DNA from: JAOUEA01 sp963821925
GTDB lineage: Bacteria; Actinomycetota; UBA4738; HRBIN12
Assembly (NCBI GenBank): GCA_963821925.1
Contig: CAWGFO010000006.1
Coordinates: forward strand, 52,481-116,480
DNA length: 64,000 nucleotides
Direction: 5' to 3'
The notes under the pieces were generated by a model. It did not search any database. It had not been told where the DNA came from and saw only the letters and a list, made by a program, of their open reading frames with translations. The translations under genes and the position numbers were made by a program. Shown here in pieces: positions 10,342-19,334 of this stretch. Every line of letters begins with the position of its first letter. Positions within the stretch are counted from its first letter, which is position 1.

Positions 10342-11142
10342 GGCTCGTCTCGTTCGAGGGCGGGTTCGGGCGCGTCGAGGGCGACGAGGTCGTCCCGATG
10401 GGACCGGACCTGGTCGCGTACCTCGCCACCGGCGAGGCGACCGATGCGCCGCCCGTGCCGCTCGGGTCTGTGCCGGCTGCTGGCGCCGGTGCCGCGTCCC
10501 GGCAAGGTGATCTGCATCGGGCTCAACTACCGCGACCACGCCGAGGAGGCGGGCCTGCCGCTGCCCGAGGTGCCGATCCTGTTCCCGAAGTTCGCGAACA
10601 GCGTGATCGGTCCCGGCGCGCCGATCGTGCTGCCGCCCGAGACGGCCGAGCCCGACTACGAGGCAGAGCTCGGCGTCGTGATCGGCCGCACGGCGCGTCG
10701 GGTCGAGGAGGCGGACGCCTTGTCGTACGTCGCCGGCTACACGTGCATGAACGACGTGTCGGCGCGGGACCTGCAGAACCGCACCTCCCAGTGGATGCTC
10801 GGCAAGGCGATCGACACCTTCCTGCCGTGCGGTCCGTGGCTCGTGACCGCCGACGAGCTCCCCGACCCGCAGGCGCTCGCGATCGGGCTGCGCCTGAACG
10901 GGCGCGAGCTCCAGTCCTCGAGCACCGCCCAGATGGTGTTCGGGGTCGCCGAGCTCGTGGCCTCGATCAGCCGCACGATGACGCTCGAGCCCGGCGACCT
11001 GATCGCGACCGGCACGCCCCCAGGGGTCGGGTTCGCCCGCACGCCTCCCGTGTGGCTCGCCGACGGCGACGTCGTCGAGGTCGAGATCGAGGGGATCGGC
11101 ACGCTCACGAACCCGGTCCGGACGGAGCGCGCGTCGACGTGA
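10338..11142 (+). CDS. FAH family 2-keto-3-deoxy acid hydrolase/hydratase (one frame disruption)
   Basis: Fumarylacetoacetate-hydrolase-fold enzyme. It opens at GTG 10338, which overlaps the dehydrogenase stop, and reads about 42 codons. It then continues one base later (+1) from about 10465 to the stop at 11142; the corrected length is 267 residues. The downstream part is fully typical: KVICIGLNYRDHAEEAG, metal-binding EPDYEAELGVVIG, and NDVSARDLQ. The break is in TCTGTGCCGGCTGC, where one surplus C restores GSV-RLLAPVP. Relatives cleave 2,4-diketo-3-deoxy-sugar acids, which fits the dehydrogenases and lactonases around it. Confidence 0.85.
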
Positions 11143-12221
11143 CCTACCTTCGGATGCCCGCCGACGCGCCGTTCCGGACGCTGGTCGGCGTCGGCGGGAT
11201 CGGCGGCGGGATCGTCCTGTCGCTCGAAGGGGAGGCGACGCTCGGGCGGGAGGAGAGCCGGGGGGCGCATCTCCTGGACGCCCGCGACGCCTGCAAGCTG
11301 CACATCGTCGCGCACCACGTCGCCGTGCTCCTTGGCGCGAGCCCGGCGGGCGCACCGTTCCGCGTGCTGCCACTCGGGTTCGTGGGCGACGACGACACCG
11401 GGAGGTGGGCGCTCGCCGAGATGCGGGCCGCGGGCATCGACACGACCCACGTCGGGACGCTTGCGGACCGGCCGACGCTGTTCAGCGTCTGCGTCCAGTA
11501 TCCGGACGGCACCGGAGGGAACCTCACGACGCTCGATTCGGCGGCCGCCGCCCTGACCGGATCCGACGTCGACGCGCTCGAGCCGGTCCTGGCCACCGAC
11601 GGGCCGCGAACGATCGCCCTCGCCGCCCCGGAAGTGGACCTCGCGCCCCGGCGTCGCCTCCTGGAGCTCGCGGCCGAGCACGGGGCGTTCCGCGTGGCGT
11701 CGTTCGTCTCGGGCGAGGTCGAGCGGGCGCGTGACGACGGGCTCTTCGAGCTGGCGGACCTGGTGGCGCTGAACGCCGACGAGGCGGGCTCGCTCGCGGG
11801 CCACGCGTTCGACCGCGCGGACCCTGGCGCCGTCCTCGCCGCGCTCGTCGCGGCCACGGGGGCCGATCGCCGACGCCTCCGTCTCGTGGTCACGGCCGGC
11901 GCGGCCGGTGCGTTCGCCTTCGACGACGGGCGGTGGCACCACCGGGCGGCGATCCCCGCCGAGGTCGCGGGCACCGCCGGTGCGGGCGATGCGCTGCTCG
12001 GCGGCGTCCTGGCGGGGCTCGCGGCGGGCGTCCCACTGCTTCCGGAGGTGGGCGCCTCCGCCTCGTCGCTCACGTGCGCGCTCGACCTGGGCGTGCTGCT
12101 CGCGGCCGTCTCGGTCACCTCGCCCCACACGATCCATCCGCACGCCGACCTGCCCGCGCTGGTCGACCTCGCCAGCGGAACGGGCCGCACGTTCGGGCCG
12201 CCGCTCGCCGACGTGCTCTGA
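11139..12221 (+). CDS. PfkB family carbohydrate kinase (divergent)
   Basis: Ribokinase-fold protein of about 360 residues. The GTG at 11139 overlaps the previous stop (GTGA); ATG 11154 is an in-frame alternative. The C-terminal PfkB signature is clear in VAGTAGAGDALLGG, where the aspartate is the catalytic base. Near residue 80 it has PLGFVGDDDTGRWALAEM. It differs from the other two PfkB proteins here in a long N-terminal insertion (LLDARDACKLHIVAHHVAVLLG) and a tail after the ATP site. It probably phosphorylates the sugar before the aldolase-type enzyme that follows, but the substrate is unknown. Confidence 0.8.
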   Translation: MTYLRMPADAPFRTLVGVGGIGGGIVLSLEGEATLGREESRGAHLLDARDACKLHIVAHHVAVLLGASPAGAPFRVLPLGFVGDDDTGRWALAEMRAAGIDTTHVGTLADRPTLFSVCVQYPDGTGGNLTTLDSAAAALTGSDVDALEPVLATDGPRTIALAAPEVDLAPRRRLLELAAEHGAFRVASFVSGEVERARDDGLFELADLVALNADEAGSLAGHAFDRADPGAVLAALVAATGADRRRLRLVVTAGAAGAFAFDDGRWHHRAAIPAEVAGTAGAGDALLGGVLAGLAAGVPLLPEVGASASSLTCALDLGVLLAAVSVTSPHTIHPHADLPALVDLASGTGRTFGPPLADVL

Positions 12222-12236
12222 GAGGAAGGACCCGAT

Positions 12237-12914
12237 ATGGACTTCGCAACCCTCCGCCACGAGGTGTGGTGGGCGAACACCCAGCTCCCCGCCACCGGTC
12301 TCGTCGTGATGCACAGCGGGAACGCGAGCGGCGTCGACCGCGAACACGGGCTCGTCGTGATCAAGCCGAGCGGGGTCGACTACGAGTCGCTCCGCCCCGA
12401 GGACCTCGTGGTCGTCCCGCTCGACGGCGAGGCCGTCACGGTCGCCGACGTGCCCGACCGCATCATCAGCCATCTCCGCCCCAGCGTGGACACGCCCCAT
12501 CACCTCGCGCTGTACCGGGGCGATCCGTCGATCGGCTCGGTGATCCACACCCACTCGAACTACGCCACCGCGTGGGCCGCCGCCGGGCGGGCGATCCCGT
12601 GCGGCCTGACGGCGCTCGCCGACGAGTTCGGCGGCGAGGTGCCCTGCGCCCCCTACGCGCCGAACGAGGGCAACGCGATCGGCGACGCGATGCTCGCGCA
12701 CCGCACGCGCGCGCCGGCGATCCTGCTGGCGAACCACGGCGTGTTCACGTTCGACGACACGCCGCAGAAGGCCCTGAAGGCGGCCGTGATGGTCGAGGAC
12801 GCCGCGAAGACGATGTGGCTCGCGGAACAGCTCGACGAGGTCTCGCTGCTGCCCCAAGAAGAGATCGACCGGTGGTGGGATCGCTATCACTCCACCTATG
12901 GACAGGACGCCTGA
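12237..12914 (+). CDS. Class II aldolase/epimerase, AraD/FucA family
   Basis: Zinc-dependent enzyme of the family containing L-ribulose-5-phosphate 4-epimerase and L-fuculose-1-phosphate aldolase, 225 residues. Visible motifs are HSGNASGV near residue 28 and IKPSGVDYE. The zinc histidines lie in SVIHTHSNYATAWA near residue 105 and in LLANHGVFTF near residue 168. AGGAAGGAC precedes ATG 12237. The length and HTHS motif suit the epimerase branch slightly better. It would act on the phosphosugar from the neighbouring kinase. Confidence 0.88.
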   Translation: MDFATLRHEVWWANTQLPATGLVVMHSGNASGVDREHGLVVIKPSGVDYESLRPEDLVVVPLDGEAVTVADVPDRIISHLRPSVDTPHHLALYRGDPSIGSVIHTHSNYATAWAAAGRAIPCGLTALADEFGGEVPCAPYAPNEGNAIGDAMLAHRTRAPAILLANHGVFTFDDTPQKALKAAVMVEDAAKTMWLAEQLDEVSLLPQEEIDRWWDRYHSTYGQDA

Positions 12915-12915
12915 G

Positions 12916-13800
12916 ATGACGAGCGTCGACCCGAAGGACCTGTACGAGTGGTGCCGGATCCCCGTCGAAGCGCTCCCGCAGCGCGAGACGAAGGTGCCGT
13001 TCGAGATCGTGGCCGATGCCGCCGAGATGGGGCGCGCGATGGCGCTCGAGCTGATCGAGCTCGTGCAGGCGAACAACGCCGAGGGCCGGCCGACGCGCGC
13101 GATCGTCCCCTGCGGGCCGTCGTCGTGGTACGCGGCGTGGACCGAGGAAGTGAACGCACGCGGCCTGTCCCTGGCAGACCTCACCGTGTTCCACATGGAC
13201 GAGTGCCTCGACGCGCAGGGCCGGCTCCTCCCCGACGAGCATCCGTACAACTTCCGCTCGTTCATGGAGCGGCACTTCTACGGGGCGATCCGTCCCGAGC
13301 TGACCGTTCCCGAGGAACAGCGCTTCTGGCTCCTGCCCGCGACCGCCGAGCGGGTCGCCGAGGCGATCGCCGAGGCGCCGATCGACCTCACGCTCGGCGG
13401 ATGGGGACAGGACGGCCACGTGGCGTACAACCAGGCTCGGCGCCACCCGTTCAGCGCCTTCACGCTCGAGGAGCTCGCGGACTCCACGATCCGGATCCAG
13501 GACAACAACCTCGACACGATCATCGCGCTCGCGCACCGGACCTTCGGCGCCGGCTATCAGTTCGTCCCGCCGATGTCGATCACGCTCGGGATGCGCGAGT
13601 GCCTGTCGGCGCGCCGCGTGCGCCTGTACAGCGACACCGGCGCCTGGAAGCAGACGGCGTTCCGCGTGGCCCTGTTCTCGGAGCCGACGCCCGAGTACCC
13701 GATCACGCTGCTCCAGCGACATCCCGACGCCAAGATCGTGGCCACCGTGGAGACGGCGCGGCATCCGATCGCCGAGCACCCGGAGTGGCGGCTGGCCTGA
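12916..13800 (+). CDS. Glucosamine-6-phosphate deaminase/isomerase-like protein (NagB/SIS-like fold)
   Basis: A 294-residue member of the NagB/RpiA/6-phosphogluconolactonase superfamily. The catalytic acid pair appears as VFHMDECLD near residue 94. The GGWGQDGHVAYNQ segment matches the GxGxDGHIAFNEP motif of NagB, with the catalytic histidine kept but the FNEP part changed to YNQA. The ATG at 12916 is two bases past the AraD stop; an ATG at 12898 is possible. The altered motif and about 40 extra residues suggest a substrate other than glucosamine-6-phosphate, perhaps isomerisation of another aldose or ketose phosphate. Confidence 0.8.
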   Translation: MTSVDPKDLYEWCRIPVEALPQRETKVPFEIVADAAEMGRAMALELIELVQANNAEGRPTRAIVPCGPSSWYAAWTEEVNARGLSLADLTVFHMDECLDAQGRLLPDEHPYNFRSFMERHFYGAIRPELTVPEEQRFWLLPATAERVAEAIAEAPIDLTLGGWGQDGHVAYNQARRHPFSAFTLEELADSTIRIQDNNLDTIIALAHRTFGAGYQFVPPMSITLGMRECLSARRVRLYSDTGAWKQTAFRVALFSEPTPEYPITLLQRHPDAKIVATVETARHPIAEHPEWRLA

Positions 13801-13806
13801 GGGCGG

Positions 13807-14745
13807 TCAGACGAGCGACGCGTCGGCCCGGGCGGCGAGCGCCGCGGCCCGGGACGGGTCGAGCCGTCCGGCTCCCGGGATCTCGGAGTTGGCCGTGCCG
13901 GCCCCGAGGGCGAGCCGCAGGGCCGCGTCCCAGGCGTCGCCACGGTCGAGCGCGGTGACGAGCCCCGCGAGGAACGCGTCGCCACTCCCCACCGGGAACC
14001 GGCCGCGGACGTAGAGCCGGCCCTCGTACAGCGAGCCGTCGGGCGCAGCCAGGACGACGCCGTCGGCGCCCCGCGTGACGAGCCCGGCGTGACCGTCGCC
14101 ACCGGCGAGCGCGCGGAGCTTCTGCGCGGCGGCCAGCGCTTCGTCCCGCCGAGCGGTCGGGATCCCGAGCAGCTCGCCGGCCTCCGTGGCGTTCACCTTC
14201 ACGATGTCGGGACCGGCGCCGAGCGCGAGGCGGAGCCGCTCGCCCTCGGCGTCGAGCGCCACGTGCACGCCCGCGGCGCGCGCCTCGGCCACGAGGTCGT
14301 GATAGCCGTCGTCGGGCAGACCCTGCGGGAGCGAACCGCTGATCGTCAGCCAGCCGCCCGGCGTCCAGGCCGTCGACGCCGTCTCCATCAGCTCGATCCA
14401 CGCGGCGGCGGGCACCTCGGAACCGCGTTCGTAGAACTCGGTCAGGGCGCCCGTCTCGCGGTCGGCGACGCTCAGCGACGCGCGATTCTCGCCGTGGGTC
14501 CAGACGAAGACCGAGGGAACCCCTTCGGCGGAGAGCATCTCGGCGAGCCACTTGCCCGTGTGACCCCGCAGGAGCGCGACCGCTCGCACGTCGGCGCCGA
14601 GGGCCTGCGCTGCACGCGCCACGTTCAGGCCCTTGCCTCCCGCGACCTCGATGAAGCCGTCGGGCCGGTGGATGTCGCCCTTCACGAGTCGGTCGACCTC
14701 GAACAGCTTGTCGATCGACGGGTTCGCCGCCAGGCAGACGATCAC
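13807..14745 (-). CDS. PfkB family sugar-phosphate kinase (1-phosphofructokinase/tagatose-6-phosphate kinase type)
   Basis: A 312-residue kinase that starts VIVCLAANPSIDKLFEVD, the typical opening of FruK/LacC proteins, followed by EVAGGKGLNVARAAQALG. The C-terminal motif is the less common FPVGSGDAFLAGL (GSGD instead of GAGD), also usual for FruK/LacC. This would turn a ketose monophosphate into a bisphosphate that can be cleaved by an aldolase. The GTG start overlaps the stop of the upstream kinase. The gene converges with the NagB-like gene, six bases apart. Confidence 0.87.
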   Translation of the reverse strand: MIVCLAANPSIDKLFEVDRLVKGDIHRPDGFIEVAGGKGLNVARAAQALGADVRAVALLRGHTGKWLAEMLSAEGVPSVFVWTHGENRASLSVADRETGALTEFYERGSEVPAAAWIELMETASTAWTPGGWLTISGSLPQGLPDDGYHDLVAEARAAGVHVALDAEGERLRLALGAGPDIVKVNATEAGELLGIPTARRDEALAAAQKLRALAGGDGHAGLVTRGADGVVLAAPDGSLYEGRLYVRGRFPVGSGDAFLAGLVTALDRGDAWDAALRLALGAGTANSEIPGAGRLDPSRAAALAARADASLV

Positions 14746-15680
14746 GCGGCGCTCCCGCGTTCGATCGCGGCGTGCACCTCGTCCATGGTCGGCTGTCCCT
14801 CGGTGCCGCCCAGCACGAGCGTGGACAGCGCGCCGCACGCCGTGGCGATCTGCAGCGAGGTCTCGAGAGATTCGTTCGACAGGAACGCGGCGAGGAAACC
14901 CGCATCGAAGGAGTCGCCGGCGCCCGTCGCGTCGACGACCCTCGCGGGGAGCGCGGGAGCTTCGATCACCTCGCCGCCCAACGCCGCCAGGGCACCCCGA
15001 TCCCCTCGCTTGATCACCAGGAAGGGGGCTCGTGCGCGGAGGCGCCGGACCGCCTCGCCGACGTCCGAGATGTGCGCGAGCCGCAGGGCTTCCATCTCGT
15101 TCGGCAGGAAGACGTCGATCTGCGGCAGGAGCTCTATCAGGCCGCCGTCCCAGCCCTCGGTCGGATCCCAGTTCGGATCCACCGAGGTGGTCACACCGGC
15201 CGTGTGGGCTTCCTCGAAGATCGACGGAAGGTCCTCGGCCAGGCCGCGTTGCAGGAAGTACGAACTGACGTGCACGTGGCGGCTCGACGCCAGCACGTCG
15301 GGGTCGATCAGCGCCGAGCGCAGGTCGCCGATCGTGCCGAGCGAGGTGAGGATCGCGCGATCGTCGGGCTTCGAGAGCACGACCGTGACGCCGGTGGGCC
15401 GGCGGGGATCCACGGCGATGCCGGTGGTGTCGATCCCCCGCGCCGCGAGCTGCTCGCGCATGAACGTCCCGAACAGGTCGTCACCGACGACGCCGGCGAA
15501 CGCCACGCGGAGCCCCAGCCGGGCGGCCCCACACGCGAGGATCGCGCCGGACCCGCCGATCGTGAGGCTCGCGTGCTCGACGAGCCGCTCGGCCTGCCCG
15601 AAGGCCGGCTCCACCTCGCCGCCATGCAGGATCAGGTCGGGGTTCGCATCGCCGAGCACCAGCAGGTCGAAGTCCGCCAT
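14742..15680 (-). CDS. PfkB family carbohydrate kinase (ribokinase/KDG kinase type)
   Basis: A 312-residue ribokinase-family protein. The N-terminal glycine pair is in ASLTIGGSGAILACGAARLG near residue 40, the PfkB-1 region in FAGVVGDDLFGTFM, and the catalytic VVDATGAGDSFDAGFLAAFL near residue 245. It is likely a sugar or 2-keto-3-deoxygluconate kinase. Only seven bases separate ATG 15680 from a TAGAGT box, so the mRNA may be leaderless. It shares a 42-base divergent gap with the macrodomain gene. Confidence 0.87.
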   Translation of the reverse strand: MADFDLLVLGDANPDLILHGGEVEPAFGQAERLVEHASLTIGGSGAILACGAARLGLRVAFAGVVGDDLFGTFMREQLAARGIDTTGIAVDPRRPTGVTVVLSKPDDRAILTSLGTIGDLRSALIDPDVLASSRHVHVSSYFLQRGLAEDLPSIFEEAHTAGVTTSVDPNWDPTEGWDGGLIELLPQIDVFLPNEMEALRLAHISDVGEAVRRLRARAPFLVIKRGDRGALAALGGEVIEAPALPARVVDATGAGDSFDAGFLAAFLSNESLETSLQIATACGALSTLVLGGTEGQPTMDEVHAAIERGSAA

Positions 15681-15687
15681 GGCTCCA

Positions 15688-15693
15688 ACTCTA
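15688..15693 (-). promoter_or_regulatory. -10 box TAGAGT, leaderless promoter of PfkB kinase operon
   Basis: On the minus strand TAGAGT ends seven bases before the ATG at 15680. This predicts a transcript starting at or next to the start codon. Confidence 0.5.
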
Positions 15694-15710
15694 GGGGAAG
15701 CGGGCGTCGC

Positions 15711-15716
15711 TACGAT
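15711..15716 (+). promoter_or_regulatory. -10 box TACGAT, leaderless promoter of macrodomain gene
   Basis: TACGAT ends six bases before GTG 15723 and no ribosome-binding sequence is present. It lies back to back with the kinase promoter in the same 42-base gap. Confidence 0.5.
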
Positions 15717-15722
15717 GGACGC

Positions 15723-16238
15723 GTGACGCCCCGCATCGAGCTCGAGATCGGCGACATCACGACCCAGCCCGTCGACGCGATCGTGAACGCCGCGAACACG
15801 GCGCTGCGGCCCGGCGGAGGGGTCGATGGGGCGATCACGCGTGCCGCCGGCAAGAAGGCCCTCGCCGAGCGGGAGCGCGTGGTCGCGGAGCGGGGCGACC
15901 CCCCGCTGCCGACCGGCGACGCCGTCGCCACGACCGGCGGCGATCTCTCCGCCCGCTGGATCATCCACACCGCCGGACCGATCTACTCGGGCAGCGACCG
16001 CGATCCCGAACTCCTGGCCTCGTGCCACACTTCGTGCTTGCGGGTGGCCGACGAGCTCGGTGCCTCGTCGATCGCCTTCCCGGCGATCTCGACGGGGATC
16101 TACGGCTATCCGGTCGCCCAGGCCGCCCCCATCGCGATCGGAGCCGTCAGGGGGGCCGACACGAAGGTCGAGCTCGTCCGGTTCGTCCTCTTTCGCCCCG
16201 CGGACCTGGAGGTCTTCACGGCGGCCCTGGACGCGTGA
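15723..16238 (+). CDS. Macrodomain protein (O-acetyl-ADP-ribose deacetylase-like)
   Basis: Single macrodomain of 171 residues that would bind ADP-ribose or hydrolyse O-acetyl-ADP-ribose. Key features are IELEIGDITTQPVDAIVNAAN at the start, then GGGVDGAITRAAG, and the phosphate loop FPAISTGIYGYP near residue 118, all typical of the AF1521/YmdB group. The GTG start is leaderless-type. It is not part of a toxin-antitoxin pair here: the neighbours are a kinase and a rhodanese. Confidence 0.9.
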   Translation: MTPRIELEIGDITTQPVDAIVNAANTALRPGGGVDGAITRAAGKKALAERERVVAERGDPPLPTGDAVATTGGDLSARWIIHTAGPIYSGSDRDPELLASCHTSCLRVADELGASSIAFPAISTGIYGYPVAQAAPIAIGAVRGADTKVELVRFVLFRPADLEVFTAALDA

Positions 16239-16280
16239 ACCGCCACGGCCGGTGGCTCTCGGAATATCCGACCCCGCTGG

Positions 16281-16286
16281 TAGCAT
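16281..16286 (+). promoter_or_regulatory. -10 box TAGCAT upstream of rhodanese gene
   Basis: TAGCAT ends ten bases before ATG 16297, with no Shine-Dalgarno sequence between. This is the widest spacing in the set of TAnnnT boxes in this window. Confidence 0.4.
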
Positions 16287-16296
16287 TCGCACCCTC

Positions 16297-16632
16297 ATGA
16301 GCGAGCACCTGACCTCCGTGAAGGGCGTGTACGACAAGCTCGGCGAGATCCAGCTGGTCGACTGCCGCGAGCAGTACGAATGGAACGCCGGGCACGTCGA
16401 CGGCGCCGTCTACCTGCCGCTCAACGCGATCATGGCCGGGGCCGGAACCGACCTCGACAAGGAGCGCCCGGTCGCGGTGATCTGCCGCACGGGCAACCGC
16501 AGCGAGCTCGCCACGATGATGTTCCAAGCTCGCGGGTTCGAGGCCTACAACGTCGAGGGTGGCATGGAGGCCTGGGCGGCCGAGGGCCTGCCGTTCGAGG
16601 CCGTCGACGGTCAGCCCGGCCGCGTCGCCTGA
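16297..16632 (+). CDS. Rhodanese-like domain protein
   Basis: Single-domain rhodanese (sulfurtransferase) of 111 residues. The active-site cysteine is in VAVICRTGNRSELA near residue 66, preceded by LVDCREQYEWNAGHVDGAVYLP, the CH2A-type region. The C-terminal NVEGGMEAWAAEGLP is standard. It is probably a small cytosolic thiosulfate or polysulfide sulfurtransferase. It stands alone between the macrodomain gene and glcD. Confidence 0.9.
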   Translation: MSEHLTSVKGVYDKLGEIQLVDCREQYEWNAGHVDGAVYLPLNAIMAGAGTDLDKERPVAVICRTGNRSELATMMFQARGFEAYNVEGGMEAWAAEGLPFEAVDGQPGRVA

Positions 16633-16675
16633 CCAGCCCGCCCCACCGCACCGCCGTCACGGTCCGCCGCGGGCG

Positions 16676-16681
16676 TAGCCT
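16676..16681 (+). promoter_or_regulatory. -10 box TAGCCT, leaderless promoter of glcD
   Basis: TAGCCT ends six bases before ATG 16688, so transcription should begin at or within a base or two of the start codon. Confidence 0.5.
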
Positions 16682-16687
16682 TAGGTC

Positions 16688-18157
16688 ATGGCCGACCTCG
16701 ATGCCGCCCGCCGGGCGCTCACCGACGCGCTCGGCGCCGACGCGGTTCTGGCCGACCCGCTCTCGCTCCGCCTCTACGCGCGTGACGCGTCGCTCGTCGA
16801 GGGGAACGCCTCCGTCGTCGTGCTGCCCACATCCGTCGAGCAGATCCAGGACGCCGTCCGGATCGCGGCCGCGCACGGCCTCCCGGTCGTCCCGCGCGGC
16901 TCCGGCACGGGCCTCGCGGGCGCGGCCACCCCGATCGACGATGCCGTCGTCGTCGTGACCGCGAAGATGAACCGGATCCTCGAGGTCCGCACCGAGGATC
17001 GCCTCGCATGGGTGGAGCCGGGGCTGTTCAACCTCGACCTCTCGACCGAGCTCGCCCCGCTCGGCTGGACCTACGCCCCCGACCCGTCGTCCCAGCAGGT
17101 CTCGTCGATCGGCGGGAACGTGAACACGAACGCGGGCGGCCCGCACTGCCTCGCGTACGGGGTCACGAGCGCGCACGTCCTGGCGGTCGACATCGTGCTC
17201 CCCGACGGGGACCTCGTCCGGCTCGGCTCCGAGGCGCCCGAGACCGCGGGCTACGACCTCCGCGGCGCGGTGGTCGGGAGCGAGGGCACACTCGGTGTGG
17301 TGGCCCGCGTCTGCGTGCGCCTCACGCCGATCGCGCCCGCCGTCCGCACGATGCTGCTCGACTTCGCGGCGGTCGAGGACTGCGCGGCGACCGTCTCCGA
17401 CATCATCGCGCGTGGCGTGATCCCGGCGGCGCTCGAGATGATGGATCAAGGCATCGTCCGAGCGGTGGAGGCGTTCGTGCACGCCGGGTACCCGACCGAC
17501 GCGGCCGCCGTGCTCCTCGTCGAGCTCGACGGGCTCGTGGCCGGCGTCGAGGCGCAGGCCCGCGAGGTGGAAGCCGCGGCGAACGCGAACCGCGTCGGCA
17601 CGATCCGTGTGGCGGCCGACGCCGGGGAGCGTGCCCTCCTGTGGAAGGGCCGTAAGTCCGCCTTCGGCGCGATCGCCCGGATCGCGCCCCACTACCACCT
17701 GCACGACTGCGTGGTTCCGCGGGCCAAGCTCGTCGACATCCTCGCGGGCGTCTACCGGATCGCGGACCGTCACGACCTGATCGTCACGAACGTCTTCCAC
17801 GCCGGGGACGGGAACCTGCACCCCTTGTTCTCGTTCGACCGGAGCGTCCCGGGAACGCTCGAGCGCGTCCTGCGCGCGAGCGACGACCTGGTGCGCATGT
17901 GCGTCGAGGCCGGCGGCGCGCTCAGCGGCGAGCACGGGATCGGCCTCGAGAAGCGCGACTTCATGCCGCTGATGTTCGGGAAGGACGACCTCGACGCGCA
18001 GGCGTGCGTCCGGGCCGCGTTCGATCCCGAGGGCCGCATGAATCCGAAGAAGGTGCTGCCCGACGGCGCGCGGTGCGGCGAGTTCGCCCTGGCGGCCGCC
18101 GGCACCGACGACGCCGCGGCCGCGGCCGATGCCCTACCGGAGGGCACGTGGATCTGA
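16688..18157 (+). CDS. glcD: FAD-linked oxidase, glycolate oxidase subunit GlcD-like
   Basis: A 489-residue flavoprotein of the GlcD/D-lactate dehydrogenase family that oxidises glycolate or another 2-hydroxy acid. The FAD-binding PCMH domain has PVVPRGSGTGLAGAATP near residue 68, GGNVNTNAGGPHCLAYGVT near residue 145, and RGAVVGSEGTLGVV. The C-terminal substrate domain has NVFHAGDGNLHP with its metal and substrate histidines, and GALSGEHGIGLEK. The next gene is GlcE-like and overlaps by 10 bases; a GlcF-like protein is 5.6 kb downstream. Confidence 0.9.
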   Translation: MADLDAARRALTDALGADAVLADPLSLRLYARDASLVEGNASVVVLPTSVEQIQDAVRIAAAHGLPVVPRGSGTGLAGAATPIDDAVVVVTAKMNRILEVRTEDRLAWVEPGLFNLDLSTELAPLGWTYAPDPSSQQVSSIGGNVNTNAGGPHCLAYGVTSAHVLAVDIVLPDGDLVRLGSEAPETAGYDLRGAVVGSEGTLGVVARVCVRLTPIAPAVRTMLLDFAAVEDCAATVSDIIARGVIPAALEMMDQGIVRAVEAFVHAGYPTDAAAVLLVELDGLVAGVEAQAREVEAAANANRVGTIRVAADAGERALLWKGRKSAFGAIARIAPHYHLHDCVVPRAKLVDILAGVYRIADRHDLIVTNVFHAGDGNLHPLFSFDRSVPGTLERVLRASDDLVRMCVEAGGALSGEHGIGLEKRDFMPLMFGKDDLDAQACVRAAFDPEGRMNPKKVLPDGARCGEFALAAAGTDDAAAAADALPEGTWI

Positions 18158-19183
18158 TCCACCCCCACACGAAGGCCGCGGTGGCCGACGCGCTGCGCGA
18201 GGCGAGCGCGGGCGGGACCCGCGTGCTGCCGGTCGGCGGCCGCCGTCACATGGACCGCGGGAACCCGACCGAGGTCGACGCCGAGCTCTGGACCACGATG
18301 CTCGACCAGGTCGTGGCGTACGACCCCGCCGAGATGCTCGTCGTGGTCGAGGCCGGGATGCGGGTCGGGGATCTCGCGGCGCTGCTCGCCGAACACCAGC
18401 AGGAGTGGCCGGTCGACGCTCCGCCCGACGCGACCGTCGGCGGCGTGATCGCCGCGGGCGTGTCGTCGCCGCGTCGGCTGAAGGTCGGCCTGATGCGCGA
18501 CACGGTGGCCGAGCTGGAGCTCGCGACCGGGGACGGGCGGCTCGTTCGCTCGGGCGCCCGGACGGTGAAGAACGTGACCGGCTACGACGTGCACCGACTC
18601 GCGACGGGATCGCTCGGCACGCTCGGGGTGATCGTGCAGGTGGCGCTGAAGGTGCGGCCGCTGCCGGCCGCGACCGCGACCCTCGTGTCGGCGGACGGCG
18701 GGGTCGAGGCCGCCGAGGCACTGCTCGCCGCGGTGCCGCTCCCGGCGGCCGTCGTCGCGTCGGCGGACTCCGTGACGCTCCGCCTCGAGGGGTGGCCCGA
18801 CGAGATCGACGAACAGACGGAGGCGGCGCGGGCGGTCGTCGACGTGACGCCTGCGCCGACGTTCGAGGTCGAGTGGCCCGATGCGCCGATCGTCGCGGAG
18901 ACCGCGGTGCCGCCGTCCCGGCTCGGGGAGTTGGTCACCGTCGCGTCGGCATGGACCGCGCTCGCGGGCGTCGGCCTCGCCTGGATCGGCGCGGTCGACG
19001 GGGACGGACTCGCGACGATCCGCGAGACGGCGACGGCGCTCGGTGGGATCGCTCCCGCGGTGCGCGGGCCCGGCGGGCTCGGCGACCCACCGATCCGCGG
19101 CGCCCGAGGTCCAGCGCCGGCTCAAGGCGTCCTTCGACCCGGCGGGGATCCTTGCGCCCGGACGGTTCTGGGGCGGCATCTAG
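18148..19183 (+). CDS. glcE: Glycolate oxidase FAD-binding subunit GlcE-like (one frame disruption)
   Basis: A second FAD-binding PCMH protein, similar to GlcD but shorter. It starts at GTG 18148 inside the end of glcD. It has ATVGGVIAAGVSSPRRLKVG, then GARTVKNVTGYDVHRL and GSLGTLGVI, all typical of GlcE. The frame breaks near 19095 (+1): the C-terminal KASFDPAGILAPGRFWGG is in the next frame and ends at 19183. Dropping one C in CGATCCGCGG gives an intact 344-residue protein. It should partner GlcD and the iron-sulfur subunit at 24.8-26.1 kb. Confidence 0.85.
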
Positions 19184-19334
19184 CAGGGTCGGGCTCACCC
19201 CGGATCGGGAGCGCGCGCTCGTCGCCCTCTCACGTCGCGGGTCCTCCCGGGTCAGGGCAGGGCGGCCCATGCTCCGTGCACCTGAGGCCGCTAGCGTGCC
19301 GTGTGGAGGGTGCGGGACGCGATCAGGTCCGTTC

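Noticed and set aside
15723..16238. Macrodomain protein as an antitoxin of an ADP-ribosylating toxin (DarTG-like)
   Set aside because: No DarT-like or other toxin gene adjoins; the neighbours are a sugar kinase and a rhodanese.
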